Assembly: GCA_050949825.1 (NCBI GenBank)
Contig: JBMNGL010000013.1
Coordinates: forward strand, 186,001-250,000
Direction of reading: 5' to 3'
DNA length: 64,000 nucleotides
DNA from: DTU019 sp050949825
GTDB taxonomy: Bacteria; Bacillota; Syntrophomonadia; Syntrophomonadales; Syntrophomonadaceae
Shown: one piece after another, positions 1-9,506 of the stretch
How the letters are laid out: every line of letters begins with the position of its first letter
Position numbering within the stretch: the first letter of the stretch is position 1
Made by a program: the position numbers and the translations under genes
Notes under the pieces: model-generated
Databases searched by the model: none
What the model was told of the DNA's origin: nothing
Seen by the model: only the letters and a program-made list of their open reading frames with translations

Positions 1-428
1 GCGATTGTGCCGCATTGCAGTGTATCAATATGGTGATGAACGAGTTCCCTGGTCAGTTTCGCTGCATGCGCGATCCCACCAGGGGCGGCCTGGCCACGGT
101 ACTCAATGAAATCGCGGTCCAATCCGGGTTGGGGATAGTGGTGAAAGAAGACTGTATCCCCGTATCCCCGGTGGTTAACGGGGCTTGTGAGATGTTGGGC
201 TTGGATCCGCTTTACATGGCCAACGAAGGCAAGATGGTGATCTTCACTGCACCTGAACAGGTCCAACCCATACTTCAAGCTTTGCATCGATTCCCTGAAA
301 CCAGTCAGGCAACGGTCATCGGTGAGGTGTACAACAATTACGCCGGTATGGTGCTGCTTCAGACCACGCTAGGCTCACGGCGTATAATAGGAGCACTTGA
401 AGGAGAACACGTACCCCGCATTTGTTAG
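1..428 (+). CDS. hypE: Hydrogenase maturation protein HypE, C-terminal part
   Basis: The reading frame is open from base 3 and runs to the TAG at 426-428, so only the C-terminal third or so is in the window. HypE makes the cyanide ligands of [NiFe]-hydrogenases: it dehydrates a carbamoyl group placed by HypF on its C-terminal cysteine. Visible family marks are the motif RDPTRGG near the start, the stretch NEGKMVI, and the C-terminal PRIC, whose last residue is the modified cysteine. The gene is followed directly by short palindromes and then by the convergent metal ATPase. HypE is a confident call from these motifs; the N-terminal half lies upstream of the window. Confidence 0.93.
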   Translation, partial: DCAALQCINMVMNEFPGQFRCMRDPTRGGLATVLNEIAVQSGLGIVVKEDCIPVSPVVNGACEMLGLDPLYMANEGKMVIFTAPEQVQPILQALHRFPETSQATVIGEVYNNYAGMVLLQTTLGSRRIIGALEGEHVPRIC

Positions 429-432
429 AGAC

Positions 433-478
433 TGGGTGCCAGGCACCCACATTACACATGTGCCAGGCACCCACATGA
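433..478. repeat. Two short GTGCC-A-GGCAC palindromes
   Basis: A perfect 17-base palindrome (TGGGTGCCAGGCACCCA, 433-449) is followed by a related one centred near 468. They sit between the convergent ends of hypE and the metal ATPase. Related GGTGCCTGACACC pieces recur near 41127 and 43574, so this is a dispersed small repeat. A terminator role is possible, but no T-run follows. Confidence 0.6.
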
Positions 479-501
479 CACCCGTCCCACCACAGCATCC
501 C

Positions 502-2871
502 CTAGGCAAGATGTTTTACCTTGATAAGTCTCATACCGTTGAGGGTGACCAGAAGGGAACTGCCCATATCAGCGGCTACCGCCAGCCATAAGGTCAGCCA
601 TCCGGGAATAACCAATAAAAGGATCAATCCTTTAATGAGCAGGGCGAAGGCGATATTTTGCTTTATAATACGCAAGGTCTTACGGCTCAGCTTCATGGCA
701 TAGGCCAGCCTGGTTAAATCATCTGCCATCAAAGCGATATCTGCTGTTTCCAGTGCAGCATCGGTTCCGGCGACACCCATGGCGATGCCTACGGTTGCAA
801 TCGCCATGGCAGGCGCATCATTCACCCCATCCCCCACCATGGCCACCTTATCATATTGAGCCAAAAGCTTTTTCATAGCATCAACTTTATCCTCGGGCAG
901 CAGATCAGCCCGGAATTCATCAACACCCGCCCGGGAAGCCATAGCCCGAGCTGTATTTTGACTGTCACCGGTCAGCATAACGGTTTTCTTGATACCGCAT
1001 TTGCGTAAGCCTTCAATTGCCTTCCTGCTGTTGTCCCGCAAAACGTCTGCTACGGCAATAAGTCCCAGTATTTTATCCTCATCGCCAAGAATCATGACGG
1101 TTTTGCCTTGATTTTGGAAGGAGGTGATCATTTCTTCAACCTCATCCGTGATAAGCGATGATGCGGCAAAAAACCTCATATTGCCAATCTGGTAGAGTTT
1201 GTCCCCAACCTGACCTGTGGCACCCATACCCCAAACCGCTTCAAAATTGGCAACCGGGGGGATTGTTGCTCCTTTTTGCCGGATATAATCAAGAATGGCT
1301 TCTGCCAGTGGATGTTCCGATCGGGATTCAATAGCCGCCGCTATGGCCACAATATCATCCGCAGAATAGGCATTAACCGGAATGATGTCAGTCACTTGCG
1401 GTTTTCCCACCGTCAGCGTTCCGGTCTTGTCAAATGCGATCACCGATAAGGCGCCTGCCTCTTCAAGGTGTATGCCGCCCTTAACCAGAACACCGCTTTT
1501 GGCCGCGCTGCCTATAGCCGAAACGATAGAAACCGGAGTAGAAATGACCAGCGCGCAGGGGCAGGCCACCAGCAGCATGGCCATGGCTTCATAGAACCAT
1601 TTGTAAAAGGGCTGACCGAAAACTACGGTAGGAATGGTGGCCACCAGGGCGGCCCCAATGATTACTAAAGGGGTGTAGTAGCGGGCAAACCTGTCCACGA
1701 ACTGCTGGGAAGGGGCCTTTTGTCCCTGGGCCTCTTCGACCATCTGAATGATTCTGGAGATGGTATTGTCCCTGGCCAGCCGTGTAACTGCAATTTCCAG
1801 AGAACCGCGTTCATTTATGGTTCCGGCATAGACCTGGTCTCCAATGCCTTTTTCCACCGGCAATGACTCACCGGTTATGGAGGCTTGATTTACAGAGGAA
1901 AAGCCGGCGATCACCCTGGCATCCATGGCGATTTTTTCTCCGGGGCGAACAATAATAATATCACCAATCTGTATTTCCTCCAGCGGCAGCGTAATTTCGG
2001 CCCCATTGCGTTTAACCAGGGCTTCGTCAGGGGTTAGATCCATTAAGGCGCGGATGGAGTTCCTGGTTCTGTTAAGGGTATAGCCCTGTAAGGTATTGCC
2101 CAGGGAAAAAAGGAAGACCACCGCGGCAGCTTCCTCAAACTGGCCAATCGCCGAGGCCCCGATTACAGCAATGCACATTAAAATATTCATGTCCAATTCA
2201 TGAGCGTTGAGCAGCACCGCAATGCCATTTTTAGCGGGAAGAAATCCGCCCAGGACGATTCCGGCCATGAAAAAAGTTGTTGAAACCACTTGCGGGACGG
2301 CCAAAATTTTGGCCCCAAAGCCCAAAACCAGCATCAGCAAAGCCATCAGGGTTGGCAGTGCATAGGGATTACGCTTCCAAAAAGGAAGCTCGGTTTTTGA
2401 TTGTAAAGGCGGGTCAATTGCGGCTCGATATCCCAATTTGCCAATGGTGGCTATGATTTCGGCAATAGGCCCCTGATGTCTGACGGTCATCCTGGCTGTC
2501 CCGAAATTGACGTTTACCATTTCAACGCCGGAGATTATACCAATGCGCCGCTCTAATATGGCCGCACAGTCGGCGCAGTCCATGCCCTCGATTCGTAATG
2601 CGGTGGTTATTTTCCGACAACCGTCCTCACTTTCTACCCGGGCGTCATAGCCCAGGGTCTTGACCTTATCTATGACTTGCTCAACCCCGATTTGAGCAGC
2701 ATCAAAAGCAACATTCATTTTACCCAGGGGAAAGGCTATGGTGGCTGCGGCTACACCGGGCATTAATTTAACCGCTTTTTCCACCGTGGCCGCGCAATCA
2801 GGGCAATCCATCCCGTTTACCTCCAGGCTGCAGGAGGATGTCCCATCTTTTATCTTTATCGCTTTACCCAT
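502..2871 (-). CDS. cadA: Heavy-metal-exporting P1B-type ATPase (CadA/ZntA-like)
   Basis: This membrane pump exports soft divalent metals (Cd, Zn, Pb class) using ATP. From the N-terminus there are two heavy-metal-binding domains, each with a GMDCxxC motif (about residues 20-26 and 96-102). The core has TGES (about 332), the membrane CPC motif in ACPCALV (about 432), the phosphorylated aspartate in DKTGT (about 478), the SEHPLAEA nucleotide motif and GDGVNDAP (about 678). The ATG at 2871 is preferred because AGGGAG sits 9 bases upstream; a GTG at 2889 is in frame but lacks a ribosome site. The CadC-like regulator directly upstream on the same strand supports metal-inducible expression. Two N-terminal metal domains are more than the single one in many CadA proteins. 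Metal choice cannot be settled from sequence alone. Confidence 0.95.
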   Translation of the reverse strand: MGKAIKIKDGTSSCSLEVNGMDCPDCAATVEKAVKLMPGVAAATIAFPLGKMNVAFDAAQIGVEQVIDKVKTLGYDARVESEDGCRKITTALRIEGMDCADCAAILERRIGIISGVEMVNVNFGTARMTVRHQGPIAEIIATIGKLGYRAAIDPPLQSKTELPFWKRNPYALPTLMALLMLVLGFGAKILAVPQVVSTTFFMAGIVLGGFLPAKNGIAVLLNAHELDMNILMCIAVIGASAIGQFEEAAAVVFLFSLGNTLQGYTLNRTRNSIRALMDLTPDEALVKRNGAEITLPLEEIQIGDIIIVRPGEKIAMDARVIAGFSSVNQASITGESLPVEKGIGDQVYAGTINERGSLEIAVTRLARDNTISRIIQMVEEAQGQKAPSQQFVDRFARYYTPLVIIGAALVATIPTVVFGQPFYKWFYEAMAMLLVACPCALVISTPVSIVSAIGSAAKSGVLVKGGIHLEEAGALSVIAFDKTGTLTVGKPQVTDIIPVNAYSADDIVAIAAAIESRSEHPLAEAILDYIRQKGATIPPVANFEAVWGMGATGQVGDKLYQIGNMRFFAASSLITDEVEEMITSFQNQGKTVMILGDEDKILGLIAVADVLRDNSRKAIEGLRKCGIKKTVMLTGDSQNTARAMASRAGVDEFRADLLPEDKVDAMKKLLAQYDKVAMVGDGVNDAPAMAIATVGIAMGVAGTDAALETADIALMADDLTRLAYAMKLSRKTLRIIKQNIAFALLIKGLILLLVIPGWLTLWLAVAADMGSSLLVTLNGMRLIKVKHLA

Positions 2872-2910
2872 AATCAAAGCTCCCTTCACTGCTACATGTG
2901 ATTTATGCTG

Positions 2911-3312
2911 TTATCGCATCAGGTCTAGAAACTGGGTGGCCCATGCTTCACTATGACTGGCGTGTTCAAAGCCTTGTTCAAAAAGGGTTTTAACGTGATC
3001 ATCTGCCAACGAATAGTAGACAATTTTGCCTTCGCGGCGGAATTTAACCAATTTATTGGCCCGCAGTATTCTCAATTGATGAGAAACCGCAGAATCAGAC
3101 GCACCGATGACAGCGGCAAGATCACAAACACACAACTCTTTGTGCAACAGGGCAAACAACATTTTAATCCGGGTGCCATCAGCCATGGTTTTGAAGATAT
3201 CAGCCAAAGATTGTGCTTCATCATCGCTGATCATACACTGCCGTACTTCAGAAACCGCTTCTTCATGAATCATGGCAACTTCGCAGCGGTCTAATCGTTC
3301 CTCATCAGGCAC
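2911..3312 (-). CDS. cadC: ArsR/SmtB-family metal-sensing repressor (CadC-like)
   Basis: This 133-residue winged-helix repressor has the ArsR-family helix-turn-helix (GASDSAVSHQLRILR) and the alpha-3 metal site ELCVCD (residues 59-64). An N-terminal cysteine (DRCEV) could complete a CadC-type thiolate site, and the C-terminal DDHVKTLF..H pattern resembles the alpha-5 zinc site. It should release its operator when soft metals bind and so derepress itself and the ATPase about 40 bases downstream. The GTG at 3312 is chosen: AGGAGG lies 8 bases before it, whereas the GTG at 3321 falls inside that ribosome site. The two genes look like one operon transcribed leftward. Confidence 0.92.
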   Translation of the reverse strand: MPDEERLDRCEVAMIHEEAVSEVRQCMISDDEAQSLADIFKTMADGTRIKMLFALLHKELCVCDLAAVIGASDSAVSHQLRILRANKLVKFRREGKIVYYSLADDHVKTLFEQGFEHASHSEAWATQFLDLMR

Positions 3313-3334
3313 CTGCCACACCTCCTATTATTAA

Positions 3335-3370
3335 TGAACATATGAACCAATGTTCATATATAAAATTATA
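3335..3370 (-). promoter_or_regulatory. Operator and -10 box of the cadC-cadA operon
   Basis: A perfect inverted repeat TATGAAC-caat-GTTCATA lies at 3341-3358, overlapped by TGAACA (3335-3340) and TGTTCA (3351-3356). This is the AT-rich TGAA/TTCA dyad typical of ArsR/SmtB operators. On the minus strand a TATAAT -10 box reads from 3370 to 3365, so the operator would cover the transcription start. Repressor binding here is inferred. Confidence 0.8.
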
Positions 3371-3539
3371 GTAATGTGCAGAAAGTAAGTAAAGAGAAAT
3401 CTATTGGACTTAAACCGATAAAACATGAGCTACAATAGTTTTGCCAGATCGTATCCGTGTTCAAGCAGCCAGTTTTTGGCGCTGATCGCAACGCCTATGT
3501 CATTGCTATGAAAGTCCCTGTTTTTGTCATGCTTTAAGG

Positions 3540-3652
3540 GCTGCGCCCGATTTTGTCATGCCTTAAGGGCAACGCCCGAAGGATCTTTCACGTAGCGAAC
3601 AACCCTCGGGGGAAAGATCCTTCGCTCTGCTCAGGATGACAGTATTCGCTCA
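3540..3652. repeat. Isolated copy of the GAAGGATCTT hairpin repeat
   Basis: Contains TTTGTCATGCCTTAAGGGC, then a hairpin whose arms are GAAGGATCTTT (from 3578) and AAAGATCCTTC, ending with CTCAGGATGACA at 3651. It is the same unit as the array at 4320-5223, with small differences. Confidence 0.85.
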
Positions 3653-3839
3653 GGATGACTCCTATATATTTATGCATTCAAACAGCAAAATTAAGGGTTT
3701 CCGCAGGGGCATCAAGGTTGATTTCTGTCACTGATTAACTGGTTTACGTTGGAATACAAGCCAAAAACAGGCTGGTTTCATAAGGATAATTATGACTTAA
3801 AGGGGCTTGTGAAATCCTTTTGCATAGATTATACTAAAG

Positions 3840-4049
3840 ATGCAATGGCGGAGAAGTAAAAGTATACTATCTTAAGTCATTGGTTTTTTATCCTTAAAGT
3901 CGTTAGTTTGGGTTTGTTTTTAGTTTAAATGTATATTACTTGCTTAGGTTGGGAGATTGAACTTTAATCCTATTTCGGGTTTTGTGCTTTCGGATTAGAA
4001 TAGGTTACTGGATCTTGGACCGGTGTCAACTACTTCTCCGCCATAGCAT
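3840..4049. mobile_element. Candidate non-autonomous inverted-repeat element (MITE-like), 210 bp
   Basis: The left end at 3840-3858 and the right end at 4031-4049 are inverted copies of each other over 19 bases with one mismatch; the perfect core is ATGGCGGAGAAGTA at 3845-3858. The interior is AT-rich and has no meaningful open frame. Length and terminal repeats fit a MITE or an IS derivative. No clear target-site duplication can be called by eye, so this stays a candidate. Confidence 0.45.
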
Positions 4050-4069
4050 TTTATGAGTAAAGACCGAAA

Positions 4070-4100
4070 AGCCCTCACAAAAAGGTGAGGGCTGTAATCT
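4070..4100 (+). terminator. Terminator-like hairpin
   Basis: Perfect 9-base arms AGCCCTCAC (4070-4078) and GTGAGGGCT (4085-4093) enclose AAAAAG, with a T-containing tail on the plus strand. No gene ends nearby, so it may belong to the adjacent element or be left over. Confidence 0.5.
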
Positions 4101-4319
4101 TTTCTGCCCAGGGTGCTTCTGTCTCGGTTTGTTGTTTGAGGTTTAAAGGCGGCAAGATAAGCTGCCTGATAATAGATGAGCGTCGGCGGATTTTGCTGCT
4201 GTGGCAGCTAAGTGTCGCTTAGCGGGGTTAGACTGGACATAGAGCTAAAATACGGTTAACCTGGCAATAGCCCGGCAATGAAATGCCAGGTACCCTGGGC
4301 TGCTATCATTGCTAAGCAA

Positions 4320-5223
4320 GCCCCTTGATTTCGTCATCTTAAGGGCAATGTCCGATTTTGTCATCCTGAGGGCAACGCCCGAAGGATCTTTCACGTAGCG
4401 AACAACCCTCCGGGGAAGATCCTTCGCTCCGCTCAGGATGACAGCAGTAAGCAACGCCCGTTGGTTGTCATGCCTTAAGGGCAACGCCCGTTTTGAATCC
4501 TTAAGGGCAATGCCCGATTTTGTCATCCTTAAGGGCAACGCCCGATTTTGTCATCCTGAGGGCAACGCCCGAAGGATCTTTCACGTAGCGAACAACCCTC
4601 CGGGGAAAAGATCCTTCGCTCCGCTCAGGATGACGGCAGTAAGCAACGCCCGTTTGTTGTCATGCCTTAAGGGCAACGCCCGTTTGTTGCCATGCCTTAA
4701 GGGCAATGTCCGATTTTGTCATGCCTTAAGGGCAATGCCCGATTTTGTCATCCTGAGGGCAACGCCCGAAGGATCTTTCGCGTAGCGAACAACCCTCGGG
4801 GGAAGATCCTTCGCTCTGCTCAGGATGACAGCAGTAAGCAACGCCCGTTGGTTGTCATGCCTTAAGGGCAACGCCCGTTTGTTGCCATGCCTTAAGGGCA
4901 ATGTCCGATTTTGTCATGCCTTAAGGGCAATGCCCGATTTTGTCATCCTGAGGGCAACGCCCGAAGGATCTTTCGCGTAGCGAACAACCCTCCGGGGAAA
5001 AGATCCTTCGCTCCGCTCAGGATGACGGCAGTAAGCAACGCCCGTTGGTTGTCATGCCTTAAGGGCAACGCCCGTTTGTTGCCATGCCTTAAGGGCAATG
5101 TCCGATTTTGTCATGCCTTAAGGGCAATGCCCGATTTTGTCATCCTGAGGGCAACGCCCGAAGGATCTTTCGCGTAGCGAACAACCTTCGGGGAAAAGAT
5201 CCTTCGCTCCGCTCAGGATGACA
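4320..5223. repeat. Higher-order array of palindromic repeats (five units of about 190-197 bp)
   Basis: The motif TCATCCTGAGGGCAACGCCC starts at 4361, 4551, 4748, 4943 and 5140, giving periods of 190, 197, 195 and 197 bases. Each unit is a long imperfect hairpin: GTCATCCTGAG..GAAGGATCTTT pairs with AAAGATCCTTCG..CTCAGGATGAC across a GTAGCGAACAACC centre. Several shorter GTCATGCCTTAAGGGC pieces separate the hairpins. Open frames running through it only translate the repeat and are not treated as genes. The array ends 60 bases before sbcD. Confidence 0.9.
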
Positions 5224-5283
5224 CCAATAGGGAGTATAAGGCGGCACCGGGGAAAAGGGAATGACCTCAAAAGGAGGCTTAAT

Positions 5284-6438
5284 ATGCGTATAATACATAC
5301 TGCTGATTGGCACCTGGGCCGGTCTTTGCATGGACATAATCTGATTGAGGAACAGGCCCATGTTTTGCTGCAATTTATTAATTTGGCAAAGGAAAGCAAG
5401 ATTGATGCAATAATCATCGCCGGAGATGTATTTGACCGCTCCCAGCCACCTGCTGAAGCGGTCAGCTTGCTCAATATGGTGCTGACGTCGCTATGCCAGG
5501 AGCTTAAGATACCGACCATAGTGATTGCCGGCAATCATGACAACCCGGAGCGGATCGGCTTTGCACAGCAGATGCTGCTAAGCCAGCAACTATATATGGT
5601 CGGCCCTCTGCAGGGCTTCTGGCAGCCTATACGGATTGATGATCAATACGGTCCGGTCTATTTTTGTCCACTGCCCTATGCCGATCCAGCATTTATCCGT
5701 TATTTTACCGGGAACGAACAGATCCATGACCATCATGCCGGTTTACAGGCCATGGTGCAGCATCTAACGGCTGCACTGCCTGCTTCAGCCCGAAGGGTTG
5801 CGATTGCCCATGCTTTTATCAGCGGGGGCGAAGAAAGCGAATCAGAACGCCCCTTGACCGCTGTTGGTGGGGCCGGGCAGGTGCCGGCCAGCATTTTTGT
5901 CCCTTTTCACTACAGCGCTCTGGGGCACTTGCATGGTCCGCAAAATGTGGGCAAAGAGCAGGTCCGCTACGCCGGCTCGCTACTCAAGTACTCTTTTGCT
6001 GAAGCTGAACACCACAAAGGCATCACCATGCTGGAAATCGATGTGGCAGGAAAAATACTCAGTTTGGAAAACATTCCTTTAAGCCCGCGTCGTGAAGTTC
6101 GCTGTATTGAAGGCTTTATGGAAGAAATCCTGAAAGGACCGCCGGCTGGGGAAAGCCGTGATGATTACGTCAAGGTGATTCTACTCGATGAGGGAGCCTT
6201 ATTGGACCCGATGGGCAAACTGCGCCAGGTTTATCCAAATCTACTGGAGCTGCAGCGTCCCACATTAAACAGCATACCGGACAATTTAGGTTCAGAGCGT
6301 GATTTCAGAAATCTTTCCGAAGTGGATCTATTTAACTCTTTTTATCAGCAGGTCACCGGGTGCCATCTTTCCGAGCATGAAGGATGGGTACTGGCCCGCC
6401 TCATTGATGAATTTTATATTCAGGAAAGAGGGGCATAA
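5284..6438 (+). CDS. sbcD: Exonuclease SbcCD, nuclease subunit SbcD
   Basis: This is the Mre11-type metallophosphoesterase subunit of the SbcCD complex, which cuts DNA hairpins and processes blocked double-strand ends. The 384-residue product shows the phosphoesterase motifs in order: ADWHLG (residues 7-12), GDVFD (about 48), GNHD (about 83) and GHLHGP (about 213). The ATG at 5284 has AAAGGAGG 8 bases upstream; an in-frame upstream extension to 5218 would only translate the repeat array. sbcC follows after 2 bases, so the two are co-transcribed. Its position just downstream of a hairpin-repeat array is noteworthy because hairpins are its substrate. Confidence 0.96.
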   Translation: MRIIHTADWHLGRSLHGHNLIEEQAHVLLQFINLAKESKIDAIIIAGDVFDRSQPPAEAVSLLNMVLTSLCQELKIPTIVIAGNHDNPERIGFAQQMLLSQQLYMVGPLQGFWQPIRIDDQYGPVYFCPLPYADPAFIRYFTGNEQIHDHHAGLQAMVQHLTAALPASARRVAIAHAFISGGEESESERPLTAVGGAGQVPASIFVPFHYSALGHLHGPQNVGKEQVRYAGSLLKYSFAEAEHHKGITMLEIDVAGKILSLENIPLSPRREVRCIEGFMEEILKGPPAGESRDDYVKVILLDEGALLDPMGKLRQVYPNLLELQRPTLNSIPDNLGSERDFRNLSEVDLFNSFYQQVTGCHLSEHEGWVLARLIDEFYIQERGA

Positions 6439-6440
6439 AT

Positions 6441-9400
6441 ATGAAACCAATACGCTTGCAGCTGACTTCCTTTGGACCATTTGTAGGCACCCATGAAGTA
6501 GACTTTACCCGCTTGCAGGACCGCTCCTTTTTTCTTATCCATGGTCCCACGGGATCGGGGAAAACCATGCTGCTGGATGCCATGTGCTTTGCCCTCTATG
6601 GTGAAAGCAGCGGCGGAGAACGGAATCCAGAAAACATGAGAAGTGATTTCGTCGGGCGGGATCAGCGCAGTGAGGTTGTATTTGAATTCTCCCTGCGGGG
6701 CAAAACCTATCGCGTCCACAGGAGCATGCGCTATCTGCGCCCCAAAGAACGCGGACAGGGTATGACGGAAGTTGGGCCACAGGCTGAATTACACGACATC
6801 AGCCAGATAGACGCGGAAAACCCTCATGGTGTTCCCCTGGCGAGCAATTCCAGCCGGGTGACGGAAATGGTGGAAAAATTACTGGGGTTTAAGGGCGACC
6901 AGTTCCGCCAGGTGGTAATACTCCCCCAGGGCCAATTTCGACGCTTGCTGATGGCGGATTCAAAAGACCGCCAGGTGATTATGGAGGCCTTATTCCAAAC
7001 CGGTCTTTACAAGCGCATGGAAGAGTTTTTCAAGCAGCAGGCCAAAGCCGTGGAGGACCGGGCCAGGTCGCTTCAAGATAAAAGCCAACTGCTCCTTAAT
7101 GAGGTGGAGTGCACATCTGTAGATGAGTTGAAAAGGAAAATAGCCGACAAAGCGGAGGCAGTTCAGGATTGGAGTCGGCAATTTCTAAGTATCAGTAAGG
7201 CTGTAAGCCGGGCTCAGGGCGAACTCCTCTTGGGCAGACAGATTGAGCAGAAGTTGGCTAACTGTGATGAAGCCCAGAAAATCTATACTAGCCTGATAGC
7301 ACAACGAGAGGAGATCGATGAGCAGCGCCTGGAACTGGGAAAAGGCCAACAGGCCATGCAGATCTTACCTGTAGACAATAGTATGCAAAAACGCCGGAAT
7401 GAATATATGCAGGCCGAAGAAGATTACCAGCAAAGCCGCGCAGAACTGGCAAAGGCTCAAGAGGAGAGCCGGAAGGCCCAGGAAGTCTATCTTCTGGAAG
7501 CGGGGAAGGATAGCGCGCGGCAGCAGGCTCTTGATCACCTCCAATGGCTGCAGGGCCTTAGCGAAGCATTTGCCCAGCACCAGCAGGCTTGTGAAGAGGC
7601 GGCTGCGATAAAACAGGAGTGTGACCAAGCACGGGCCCGGACGATGCAAACGGAGGGTGAATTAGACGAGTTGCGGCGCTTGCTGGACAATACCAGGAAA
7701 GCCTGTCAGGCTGCCCAACAGGAGGCGCTTCGCCGCGAATTGTTGAGCGTAGAGGTGGCCAGGCGAGAAAGGGAATTAGAAAGGCGCCGGGCGTTGCATG
7801 ATGCGCAAAAAGATGCGGCCCAGTCTCATATTGACCTGGCACAGGGCCAGGCAAAACAGGATTCCGCTTATGAATATCTGCAACAGCTTAGAAATGAACA
7901 AATTGAAATGCGGGAGGCCTGGCAGCAGGGTCAGGCAGCCATACTGGCAGCCAACCTGGAAGAGGGCAGTCCCTGCCCGGTATGCGGCTCCTTATCCCAT
8001 CCCGCTCCAGCTGCAAGCACTACCGGTTTGCCCGGGTCAGAGCAGATTAAGAAAAAGCAGCAGCAGCTTGATCAGGCGGAAAAAGACCTTGATAAAGCCA
8101 GAAAAAGAACAACAGAACTGCAAACCAAGGACGCCTTGCTAAAGGATAGAATTCGCGACATGATAAGCGAGCTGGGTGCAGCGGCCGAACTAGATCCGGC
8201 CGCCTTACAACAGGCCCTTGATTTGTGCCGGCAACAGCATCAGGCCGCGTTGCAGGCTGCAGAGCAGGAACAAATACTATCCAGTGAGATCGAACGGCTT
8301 GAAGAAACGGAAAAGCAAACCCTGCTGCAATTAAAACAATGCTATGAGGAACTCAACCAGACCCTGCAGCAGCTCACTTCGGTCGATGCCATTCGCACTG
8401 AGCGCGCCCAACGTCTTCCTGAAACCATCGCGGATCAGGCCGCCCTGCGGCAAGCACAGCAGCAGGCTGCGCTCGTGGCTGAATCGTTAGTCCTGGCTCT
8501 GGAGAGCGCCCGGGTAGAGGCAGAAGAAAAACAGCGCCGATTCTCCATAAGTGAAACCCGTGTCGAGGCCTTAATGCAAAAGGCTGCGGAAGCTAAAGAA
8601 CGTTTTGAATATGAGGGCGGTGTTTTCATGCAAAAACTGCAGGAAGCAGGTTTTGCCACTCCGGCGGATTATGAAATGGCCCGGCGGCCGGCTCACCTGC
8701 TGCAGCAGCTTGAGGCCGCCATCAGCAATTATGATCTCGGCCTGCGTTCCGCAGAGGATCATTTGAAACGCTGTCAAAAAGAAGCTGAAGGCCTGGCAGC
8801 AGTTGATGTAGCTGCCTTGGAAGAACGATTTATTGAACTATCTGCGGAGCGGGACCGCATTCACCGTGAGCATACTTTGGCAGAAGAGCGCCTGGCAGTC
8901 AAAAGAAATCGTTTGCAGACATTGGAAAACTATGATCATAAATTAAAGGCCATCGAAGAGCAGTATAAGATCTTGGGAAATCTGGCTGATATCGCCAACG
9001 GTAAGAATCCCAAAAATGTCACTTTTCAGCGTTTTGTGCTGGGGGCCTTGCTGGATGATGTCATCATAACCGCCAGCCAACGCCTCAAGATCCTGAGCAA
9101 AGGACGCTTTTTATTGCAGCGCAGCCAGGAATTAACCCGGGCCAATGCGGCGGCCGGGCTGAATATTACCGTTTACGACCATTACACCAGCACCGCTCGC
9201 CCGGTTGCAAACCTGTCCGGTGGGGAATCCTTTCTGGCATCTTTGGCCCTGGCCCTGGGACTGGCCGAAGTGGTGCAGTCCTACGCAGGCGGTACGCGCC
9301 TCGATGCCATATTTATCGATGAGGGTTTCGGATCCCTGGATGCTGATTCCCTTGATGATGCCGTAAGAATCCTTTTTGATCTCCAGGAACAGGGGCGCCT

Positions 9401-9506
9401 GGTCGGGATCATTTCCCACATTGATGAACTTAAAGAACGAATTGATGCCCGCCTGGAAGTACAGAAAAGCGATACCGGCAGTAGCCTGCGCTTTGCCTTA
9501 TCTTAA
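6441..9506 (+). CDS. sbcC: Exonuclease SbcCD, SMC-like ATPase subunit SbcC
   Basis: This Rad50-like partner of SbcD has 1021 residues. The N-terminal ATPase half carries Walker A GPTGSGKT (residues 35-42). Two long coiled-coil arms meet at a zinc hook CPVCG (about 512-516). The C-terminal half has the ABC signature LSGGES (about 925) and Walker B with IFIDEGFGSLD (about 957). ATP binding opens and closes the dimer and gates DNA access to SbcD. Length and domain order match the family. It directly follows sbcD. Confidence 0.97.
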   Translation: MKPIRLQLTSFGPFVGTHEVDFTRLQDRSFFLIHGPTGSGKTMLLDAMCFALYGESSGGERNPENMRSDFVGRDQRSEVVFEFSLRGKTYRVHRSMRYLRPKERGQGMTEVGPQAELHDISQIDAENPHGVPLASNSSRVTEMVEKLLGFKGDQFRQVVILPQGQFRRLLMADSKDRQVIMEALFQTGLYKRMEEFFKQQAKAVEDRARSLQDKSQLLLNEVECTSVDELKRKIADKAEAVQDWSRQFLSISKAVSRAQGELLLGRQIEQKLANCDEAQKIYTSLIAQREEIDEQRLELGKGQQAMQILPVDNSMQKRRNEYMQAEEDYQQSRAELAKAQEESRKAQEVYLLEAGKDSARQQALDHLQWLQGLSEAFAQHQQACEEAAAIKQECDQARARTMQTEGELDELRRLLDNTRKACQAAQQEALRRELLSVEVARRERELERRRALHDAQKDAAQSHIDLAQGQAKQDSAYEYLQQLRNEQIEMREAWQQGQAAILAANLEEGSPCPVCGSLSHPAPAASTTGLPGSEQIKKKQQQLDQAEKDLDKARKRTTELQTKDALLKDRIRDMISELGAAAELDPAALQQALDLCRQQHQAALQAAEQEQILSSEIERLEETEKQTLLQLKQCYEELNQTLQQLTSVDAIRTERAQRLPETIADQAALRQAQQQAALVAESLVLALESARVEAEEKQRRFSISETRVEALMQKAAEAKERFEYEGGVFMQKLQEAGFATPADYEMARRPAHLLQQLEAAISNYDLGLRSAEDHLKRCQKEAEGLAAVDVAALEERFIELSAERDRIHREHTLAEERLAVKRNRLQTLENYDHKLKAIEEQYKILGNLADIANGKNPKNVTFQRFVLGALLDDVIITASQRLKILSKGRFLLQRSQELTRANAAAGLNITVYDHYTSTARPVANLSGGESFLASLALALGLAEVVQSYAGGTRLDAIFIDEGFGSLDADSLDDAVRILFDLQEQGRLVGIISHIDELKERIDARLEVQKSDTGSSLRFALS

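Noticed and set aside
4320..5223. Possible CRISPR array
   Set aside because: The period is about 195 bases, the so-called spacers are themselves repeats, and no cas genes are present.
5218..5283. N-terminal extension of SbcD
   Set aside because: The extension translates repeat sequence; AAAGGAGG and the family start MRIIHTADWH fix the start at 5284.
4245..5373. Several open frames of 60-140 codons through the repeat array, on both strands
   Set aside because: They translate the palindromic repeats (recurring HPERSEGS-like peptides), share the same segments repeatedly and have no ribosome sites suited to a gene.
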